From Phycisphaerales bacterium UBA854 (lineage in GTDB: Bacteria > Planctomycetota > Phycisphaerae > Phycisphaerales > SM1A02), in contig DBGM01000031.1 of assembly GCA_002295885.1 (NCBI GenBank), forward strand, positions 1-11,037: a stretch of 11,037 nucleotides of DNA, in the 5' to 3' direction. Both the position numbers and the translations under genes were made by a program. The notes under the pieces are model-generated. The model searched no databases. It saw only the letters and a list, made by a program, of their open reading frames with translations, and had not been told where the DNA came from. This document shows, one piece after another, positions 1 to 4,445 of this stretch. How positions within the stretch are numbered: the first letter of the stretch is position 1; every line of letters starts with the position of its first letter.

Positions 1-27
1 CCCACGGGCACCAGTGCCCAAGCCTCC

Positions 28-55
28 AGTCTAGCAACCGGGGGCACGGATTCAA
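28..55 (-). promoter_or_regulatory. Possible promoter firing off the left edge
   Basis: On the minus strand TTGAAT (complement of 50-55) is followed after 16 bases by TAGACT (complement of 28-33), which is preceded by TGC, giving an extended -10 of the form TGCTAGACT. The same TGCTAGA-T string occurs in front of the mutase gene. Any transcript would start near position 20 and run leftwards out of the window, downstream of the mutase gene. A short GGGCAC/GTGCCC inverted repeat (6-19) lies at the presumed transcript start. Both hexamers match the sigma-70 consensus at only 4 of 6 places, so this is a weak call. Nothing else was found in bases 1-98. Confidence 0.22.
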
Positions 56-98
56 TCAATTTCCGCGGTGAACGGGGTTCAGGCGGCCGGGAGGGGGC

Positions 99-1766
99 TT
101 ACCACTCCGGCCCGCCGGTGTAGCGGCCGTAGACGTCCGCCATCGCCTGCACCATCTCGCCCAGCGTGCAGTTGGCCAGCGCGCCCTCCACGAGACTGTC
201 CATGACGTTCTCGTCGGCGCGGGCCGCGGTGCGGATCGCATCCAGTGCGGACTGGACACCGTCGTCGTCGCGCTGCTGCTTGAACGCGTCGAGCCGCTCG
301 CACTGGTTCGTCTCGACCTCGTGGGGGATCTGCAGGATGTCGACCTGCTGCTCGTCGTTGCCTTCGGTGAACGCGTTGACGCCCACGATGTAGCGGTCGC
401 CCGCCTCCATCTCCTGGCCGAAGCGGTAGCTGGCCTCAGCGATCGAACGACGGAAGTAGCCCTTGTGGATGCCCTCGACCACGCCGCCCATGCCGTCGAT
501 CTGTCCGATGATCGCGTCGGCGTCGGCCTGCATCTGATCGGTCAGCGCTTCGACGTACCACGAACCGCCCAGCGGATCGACCGTGCGGTGCACGCCCGTC
601 TCGTGGGCCAGGATCTGCTGGGTGCGCAGCGCCACGCGGACGGAGGTTTCCGTCGGCAGGCCGAGCGTCTCGTCCATCGAGTCGGTGTGCAGACTCTGGC
701 ATCCGCCCAGCACGCCGGCCATGGCCTGGTAGGCCACGCGGACGATGTTGTTCAGCGGCTGCTGCTCGGTCAGCGAACAGCCGGCCGTCTGCACGTGCGT
801 CCGCATGAGCAGCGAGCGGTCATTCTTCGCGCCGTAGCGCTCGCGCATCGCCGTCGCCCAGATGCGGCGGGCGGCACGGAGCTTGCAGATCTCCTCGAAG
901 AACTCGTTGTGGGCGTTGAAGAAGAACGACAGCCGCGGGGCGAAGGCGTCCACGTCGAGGCCGCGTGCGATGCACGCCTCCACGTACTCCATGCCGTCAC
1001 GCAGCGTGAAGGCCAGCTCCTGCGTGGCCGACGAACCGGCCTCGCGGATGTGGTAGCCGCTGATGGACACGCTGTTCCACTTGGGCAGATGCTTCGTGGC
1101 GTACTCGATGGTGTCCACCACCAGCTTCACCGACGCCTCGGGCGGGTAGATGAACTCGTTCTGGGAGTGGAACTCCTTGAGGATGTCGTTCTGCAGCGTG
1201 CCGCCGAGCTTCGCGACGTCGATGTCGCGCTGCCTGGCCATCGCGATGTACATCGCCCAGATCACCGCGGCCGGGCCGTTGATGGTCTGGCTGACCGTGA
1301 CCTCGTCGATGGGGATGTCGGCGTACAGCCGGTGCATGTCCTCGATGGTGTCGATGGCCACACCGCAGCGCCCGACCTCGCCGAGGCTCAGGGGATCGTC
1401 GCTGTCGCGGCCCATCAGCGTGGGCAGATCGAACGCGGTCGACAGACCGGTGTTCACGCCCTTGGCGTTCTCCAGCAGGTACTTGAACCGCTGGTTCGTG
1501 TCGTCGGCCGAACCGAAGCCGGCGAACTGCCGCATCGTCCACAGCCGCGAACGGTACATCGTCTCGTGCACCCCGCGGGTGAAGGGGAAGATGCCCGGCA
1601 GGCCGATCCGCTCGTGCGGCGTCGACGGGTCGTCCGGAGACGTCGTGGGAACGGCGCCCGGACCGTAGAGCTGGTCGATCTCGTAGCCCGAGAGGGACAC
1701 GGTCGCCGGATCCACGCGGGGAGCCTGGTCGGAAGCGGAATCGGATGGTCGGTTGATGGTCGTCAT
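99..1766 (-). CDS. B12-dependent acyl-CoA mutase, large (substrate-binding) subunit, isobutyryl-CoA mutase-like
   Basis: The 555-residue protein is the catalytic (beta/alpha)8-barrel half of the methylmalonyl-CoA mutase superfamily, which rearranges the carbon skeleton of acyl-CoA thioesters using adenosylcobalamin. Visible family blocks are TMYRSRLWTMRQ (69-80), FDLPTLMGRDSD (112-123), GTLQNDILKEF (189-199), SISGYHIREAG (234-244, His239 matching MCM His244), FAPRLSFFF (275-283) and RTHVQTAG (322-329). Phe81 replaces the MCM Tyr89 and Gln202 replaces the MCM Arg207 that holds the free carboxylate; this Phe/Gln pair is known from isobutyryl-CoA mutase. The protein ends where the linker to the B12 domain would begin, at the usual length of IcmA/HcmA-type large subunits, so a separate small cobalamin-binding subunit is needed and is not in the window. 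The ATG at 1766 gives a normal N-terminus; no Shine-Dalgarno site precedes it. Ala111 appears to stand where 2-hydroxyisobutyryl-CoA mutase has Asp, which argues against that activity. Superfamily is certain; exact substrate is inference. Confidence 0.93.
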   Translation of the reverse strand: MTTINRPSDSASDQAPRVDPATVSLSGYEIDQLYGPGAVPTTSPDDPSTPHERIGLPGIFPFTRGVHETMYRSRLWTMRQFAGFGSADDTNQRFKYLLENAKGVNTGLSTAFDLPTLMGRDSDDPLSLGEVGRCGVAIDTIEDMHRLYADIPIDEVTVSQTINGPAAVIWAMYIAMARQRDIDVAKLGGTLQNDILKEFHSQNEFIYPPEASVKLVVDTIEYATKHLPKWNSVSISGYHIREAGSSATQELAFTLRDGMEYVEACIARGLDVDAFAPRLSFFFNAHNEFFEEICKLRAARRIWATAMRERYGAKNDRSLLMRTHVQTAGCSLTEQQPLNNIVRVAYQAMAGVLGGCQSLHTDSMDETLGLPTETSVRVALRTQQILAHETGVHRTVDPLGGSWYVEALTDQMQADADAIIGQIDGMGGVVEGIHKGYFRRSIAEASYRFGQEMEAGDRYIVGVNAFTEGNDEQQVDILQIPHEVETNQCERLDAFKQQRDDDGVQSALDAIRTAARADENVMDSLVEGALANCTLGEMVQAMADVYGRYTGGPEW

Positions 1767-1779
1767 AATCGAACGAACG

Positions 1780-1788
1780 ATTCTAGCA
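1780..1788 (-). promoter_or_regulatory. Extended -10 promoter of the mutase gene
   Basis: The minus strand reads TGCTAGAAT, an extended -10 element whose hexamer TAGAAT matches TATAAT at 5 of 6 places. Transcription would begin about 7 bases downstream, near 1773, leaving a 5' UTR of only about 7 bases before the ATG at 1766. That fits the lack of a Shine-Dalgarno site and suggests a nearly leaderless mRNA. There is no good -35 hexamer at the expected place (1803-1808 gives TCGATT), as is common for extended -10 promoters. An inverted repeat (1792-1820) covers the spacer and -35 region. Confidence 0.45.
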
Positions 1789-1791
1789 GAT

Positions 1792-1820
1792 GGCGACCCC
1801 CGAATCGACGGGAAGTCGCC
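1792..1820. repeat. Inverted repeat over the mutase promoter
   Basis: GGCGAC (1792-1797) is matched by GTCGCC (1815-1820), with an inner CCCG/CGGG pair, giving a roughly 10-bp interrupted stem. If the extended -10 at 1780-1788 is the real promoter, the repeat lies upstream of the transcript start. It would then act as DNA (a regulator site) rather than as RNA. If transcription reads through from the lipoprotein gene it would instead form a hairpin in the intercistronic RNA. Confidence 0.4.
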
Positions 1821-1823
1821 GAC

Positions 1824-1841
1824 CGGGCCGTGGACGGCCCG
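1824..1841. repeat. Inverted repeat between lipoprotein and mutase genes
   Basis: The sequence is self-complementary: arms CGGGCCGT (1824-1831) and ACGGCCCG (1834-1841) around GG. It lies 10 bases past the stop codon of the lipoprotein gene on the minus strand. It could be a 3'-end stabilising or terminating hairpin, but no T-run follows it, so a classical intrinsic terminator is not supported. Confidence 0.4.
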
Positions 1842-1851
1842 CAGGCGGCCA

Positions 1852-2349
1852 TCAGTCGTCGTAGGTGGTCACCGGATCGGGGCGATAGTCGTCACTGCCC
1901 CCGGCCGGGGTCCAGCCCTCGGGGCGATCGGCGAGTTCGTCGGTCCGCAGGGGACGGTTCGGTTCGGCCGGTTCGTACCGCTCGCCGGGACGGATGAAGA
2001 CGTCGATGCGGCGGCTGTAGGCGTCGGGCACGGTCATGGAGTTGTTGAGCGAACCGTACGACGTGCCGAGTTCCATGATCTGGTACTTCATCAGGTCCGG
2101 GGTGTAGACCTCGTCGTCACCCTTGTCGGCGTAGAACTGCATCACGAGCTGGCGACCGACGGGGATCTTCATCTCGAAGATGTTCTCGCCGTTGCGCATG
2201 TCGAGCAGCATGACGGTCTTGGGCTCCTCGGCGGTGGAGTAGTAGGTCAACGCACCCTTGCTCGACGGCATCAGTCCGCCCTGGGGCGAGTAGCATCCGC
2301 CGGTGAGCAGGGTGGCCAGAAGGAGTCCGGTGAAATGAAGCCGTGTCAT
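1852..2349 (-). CDS. Putative lipoprotein of unknown function
   Basis: The protein has 165 residues. The first 18 are a lipoprotein signal peptide: short Arg/His-containing N-region, hydrophobic stretch and a lipobox LTGGC, with Cys19 as the predicted acylated residue and Tyr20 at +2. After a short linker, residues around 32-130 look like a single folded beta-rich domain (YYSTAEEPKTVMLLDM, then GRQLVMQFYADKGDDEVYTPDLMKYQIMELG). The C-terminal 35 residues are Pro/Asp/Arg-rich and probably disordered. The ATG at 2349 is chosen because it places the signal peptide at the N-terminus; the reading frame stays open further upstream but that part resembles no signal or domain. No strong ribosome-binding site is visible. 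It is transcribed divergently from ispF and lies upstream of the mutase gene on the same strand. I do not recognise the family and assign no function; an envelope location follows from the lipobox. Confidence 0.8.
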   Translation of the reverse strand: MTRLHFTGLLLATLLTGGCYSPQGGLMPSSKGALTYYSTAEEPKTVMLLDMRNGENIFEMKIPVGRQLVMQFYADKGDDEVYTPDLMKYQIMELGTSYGSLNNSMTVPDAYSRRIDVFIRPGERYEPAEPNRPLRTDELADRPEGWTPAGGSDDYRPDPVTTYDD

Positions 2350-2460
2350 GGTGGTCGTCGCTCGTGGTGATGGGGGAACGCATTGCGGGCCACGCCCGTG
2401 AAACCCTTCTATCGGCCAGCCACGGCCCGGGTTCCCACAGAATGGCCTTTCCATCATAGG

Positions 2461-2477
2461 CCGCGGGTCCCCCGCGG
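2461..2477. repeat. Perfect 7-bp inverted repeat in the divergent intergenic region
   Basis: Arms CCGCGGG (2461-2467) and CCCGCGG (2471-2477) surround TCC. It sits in the 154-base gap between the divergent lipoprotein and ispF genes. On the minus strand, TATGAT (complement of 2455-2460), a 5-of-6 match to the -10 consensus, directly adjoins it. A regulator site controlling one or both directions is possible; no recognised regulator motif was identified. The rest of 2350-2503 holds nothing else recognisable. Confidence 0.35.
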
Positions 2478-2493
2478 ATTCCCGGGCTCTAAA

Positions 2494-2505
2494 GAGGGAT
2501 AGAAT
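2494..2505 (+). promoter_or_regulatory. ispF: Ribosome-binding site or -10 element at the ispF start
   Basis: GAGGG (2494-2498) lies 5 bases before the ATG at 2504 and 14 before the in-frame ATG at 2513, so as a ribosome-binding site it favours the first start. Alternatively TAGAAT (2500-2505) is a 5-of-6 -10 hexamer; a transcript would then begin around 2512-2513 and be leaderless from the second ATG. No clear -35 hexamer is visible. The two readings are mutually exclusive and the sequence alone does not decide. Confidence 0.35.
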
Positions 2506-3031
2506 GTGGGGCATGGCATCCACGGAACCCTCCATCCGCATCGGACACGGCTACGACCTGCACCGGCTTGAACCCCTGGCCCCCGACGGAGACGGCCGCC
2601 CGATGGTGCTCGGAGGGGTGTCGGTCGAGCACGATGCCGGACCGGTCGGTCACAGCGACGGGGACGTGGTGCTCCACGCCGTCACCGACGCGATCTTGGG
2701 CGCCATGGGCGAGCCCGACATCGGGCAGCTCTTTCCCGACGACGACGCCGCCAACGCGGGACGCGATTCGATGGACTTCCTCGCCGAAGCCGTCCGTCGC
2801 ATGCGGAAGCGCAACCTCGAGCCCGGGAACCTCGACATCACCGTCGTCTGCCAGCGGCCGAAGATCAGCCCCCTCAAGCGGGCCATGGAGGAGCGGATCG
2901 CCGCGGCACTGGGCTGCGAACCGCAGCGGGTGAACGTCAAGGGCAAGACCCACGAGGAAGTCGATGCCGTCGGTGAAGGCCGGGCCATCGAGACCCACGC
3001 GGTCGTCCTGCTGATCGGAGCGGAGGCATGA
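2504..3031 (+). CDS. ispF: 2-C-methyl-D-erythritol 2,4-cyclodiphosphate synthase
   Basis: IspF converts CDP-methylerythritol 2-phosphate to the cyclic diphosphate and CMP in the cytosolic MEP route to isoprenoid precursors. The 175 residues cover the whole family. GHGYDLHRL (14-22) carries the metal ligands Asp18 and His20, HSDGDVVLH (50-58) supplies His58, and DIGQLFPD follows. The C-terminal block is KGKTHEEVDAVGEGRAIE instead of the E. coli type KATTTEKLGFTGRGEGIA, a moderate divergence in the CDP-binding loop. The active enzyme is a homotrimer in known relatives. The start is 2504 (preceded by GAGGG) or 2513. The stop overlaps the next gene by ATGA, making this the first gene of a coupled four-gene operon. 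No ispD or other MEP gene is visible next to it, so the usual ispDF pairing is absent here. Confidence 0.97.
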   Translation: MWGMASTEPSIRIGHGYDLHRLEPLAPDGDGRPMVLGGVSVEHDAGPVGHSDGDVVLHAVTDAILGAMGEPDIGQLFPDDDAANAGRDSMDFLAEAVRRMRKRNLEPGNLDITVVCQRPKISPLKRAMEERIAAALGCEPQRVNVKGKTHEEVDAVGEGRAIETHAVVLLIGAEA

Positions 3032-3573
3032 GCCGCGAACCGGGACTCGACGGACGACACCACTGGCAGCGGGCGATCGACCTCGCCTCGCGTCGGCACA
3101 CCGGCCAGTTCCGTCGCAACGGCGTGACGCCCTACGCCTCGCATCCGGTGCGGGTGGCCATGGTCGCCGCCACCGTGTTCGGCGTGGAGGACGAACGGAT
3201 CCTCGCCGCCGCCGTGCTGCACGATCTCATCGAGGACACCACCGTCGACTACGACGAGCTGGTCGAGCACTTCGACCACGAGATCGCCGACTGGGTCGCC
3301 GCACTGAGCAAGGACAAGCGGCTGCCCGAGGACCGGCGCGAAGCCGAGTACGACCGCGCGATCGCCGCGGCGGCCTGGCCGGTCCGGCTGATCAAGCTCG
3401 CCGACGTGTACGACAACCTCTGCGACTGCGACGACGCCTATCGCCCCGCCGCCCTCGACACGGCCCGGCGGGCGCTGGTCCTGGCCGCCGCCGATCCCGA
3501 ACTTGAGCATGCATTGGCCTGCCTCGATGCATTCGTGCGTACGATGTCCACGGGCGATGTCGCCCCATCATGA
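3028..3573 (+). CDS. Stand-alone HD-domain phosphohydrolase, Mesh1/SpoT-type (probable alarmone hydrolase)
   Basis: The 181-residue protein consists essentially of the HD hydrolase domain of RelA/SpoT without synthetase, TGS or ACT domains, as in small alarmone hydrolases. The Mn2+ ligands known from Mesh1 are all present: His39 in YASHP, His65-Asp66 in LHDLIEDT with Glu69 and Asp70, and Asp126 in KLADVYDN with Asn130. The loop SKDKRLPEDRREAEY (94-108) matches the Mesh1 type rather than long SpoT. The expected reaction is removal of the 3'-pyrophosphate of (p)ppGpp; Mesh1 relatives can also dephosphorylate NADPH, so the substrate is inferred. The ATG at 3028 overlaps the ispF stop (ATGA), and its own stop overlaps the next start in the same way. 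GGAG at 3017-3020 may serve as ribosome-binding site. Family is well supported; physiological role is not proven. Confidence 0.88.
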   Translation: MSREPGLDGRHHWQRAIDLASRRHTGQFRRNGVTPYASHPVRVAMVAATVFGVEDERILAAAVLHDLIEDTTVDYDELVEHFDHEIADWVAALSKDKRLPEDRREAEYDRAIAAAAWPVRLIKLADVYDNLCDCDDAYRPAALDTARRALVLAAADPELEHALACLDAFVRTMSTGDVAPS

Positions 3574-4445
3574 ACCCTCTCCGGATTCGACCCGTGCTGC
3601 TTTCGATCTGCATTCTGCTGCTGACGGCCTGCCAGCCGTCGCCGCCGCCCGCGGCGGCGCCCGGTGGTTCCGCGATCACCGCTCCGGTGTCCGAGCCCCA
3701 GATTGAAGTGACGGTCGACCCCGTTCTGGAGACGCTGCAGCGCATCGAGGCGGGGGGACGGGCGGTGCGTGTCTTCACCGCCTCCGTTGCGGTGGAACGG
3801 ACCGAGCCGCTCTTCGACAAGCGGGACGTGCGCCGCGGCGACGTCCTGTACGAGAAGCAGGACGGCGCCACGCCCCGCTTCGCGGTGCATCTGGAACAGC
3901 GTCAGGTGGGTCGTCGGCTGGAGAACCGGCCCAAGCGCATCCTCTTCGACGGTCGCTGGCTCACCGAGATCGACGAACCCAAGAAGCAGGTCATCCGCTG
4001 GGAACTCTGCGGCGACGAAGTCGATCCCACCCGACTCGGCGGACGCTTTCCGCTGCCGGTGGGACAGCCCGCCGCCGACGTGCTGGCCCGCTACCACGTC
4101 GAACTCATCGGGGACGCGTCCCGCTCCGAGTTCCTCACGCCGGCCTTCGAGGATCGGACCGTGGTCGGACTTCGCATCGTGCCCCGGGACGATGTGCCGA
4201 CCGCCGACGACTTCAAGCACGTCGACCTCTGGTACGACACCGCCAACTGGCTGCCCGTGGGCGTGGCCATGGTGGATGAAGAGGGCAACACCCGCCGTCT
4301 TCGCCTGGCCGACGCCCGGGTGAATCCGGAACTCGACGAGGAGCAGCGTCGTCGACTCGCCGGCACCGTTCCCACCACCGCCGACTGGGTGGTGGACGAA
4401 CGACCCTGCCCGGAGGATGTCGAACCCGCTGGGGCCGGAGAATGA
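3570..4445 (+). CDS. LolA-like putative lipoprotein
   Basis: The protein has 291 residues. Residues 1-20 form a lipoprotein signal peptide with lipobox LLTAC; Cys21 is the predicted acylated residue and Gln22 at +2 is compatible with an outer-membrane or periplasm-facing location. A Pro/Ala-rich linker follows (about 22-45). The remainder alternates strands in the way of the LolA/LolB-like half-barrel fold: FTASVAVERTEPLF, RRGDVLYEKQ, FAVHLEQR, KRILFDGRWLTEIDEPKKQVIRW, then VVGLRIVPRDD and FKHVDLWYDTANWLPVGVAMVDEEGN near the end. LolA-type proteins bind lipid or lipoprotein acyl chains; proteins of this fold in other bacteria have broader envelope roles. The fold assignment is by pattern and only moderately sure. 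Overlaps of 4 bases on both sides (ATGA) couple it to the HD hydrolase and to the TPR/peptidase gene, so the two exported products are probably made together. Confidence 0.75.
   Translation: MNPLRIRPVLLSICILLLTACQPSPPPAAAPGGSAITAPVSEPQIEVTVDPVLETLQRIEAGGRAVRVFTASVAVERTEPLFDKRDVRRGDVLYEKQDGATPRFAVHLEQRQVGRRLENRPKRILFDGRWLTEIDEPKKQVIRWELCGDEVDPTRLGGRFPLPVGQPAADVLARYHVELIGDASRSEFLTPAFEDRTVVGLRIVPRDDVPTADDFKHVDLWYDTANWLPVGVAMVDEEGNTRRLRLADARVNPELDEEQRRRLAGTVPTTADWVVDERPCPEDVEPAGAGE

Noticed and set aside
99..1766. Annotation as true methylmalonyl-CoA mutase
   Set aside because: Tyr89 and Arg207 of methylmalonyl-CoA mutase are replaced by Phe81 and Gln202, and the cobalamin-binding domain is missing.
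1767..1851. A cobalamin riboswitch in front of the B12-dependent mutase gene
   Set aside because: The gap is 85 bases, too short for the roughly 200-base cobalamin aptamer, and no B12-box-like GCCACTG was seen.
321..1997. A 558-codon plus-strand open frame opposite the mutase gene
   Set aside because: It is antisense to a fully conserved mutase sequence and has no motif of its own; open only because of base composition.
1852..2541. A longer start for the small lipoprotein (229 residues from 2541)
   Set aside because: It would place the signal peptide and lipobox about 65 residues inside the protein and overlap the divergent ispF start.
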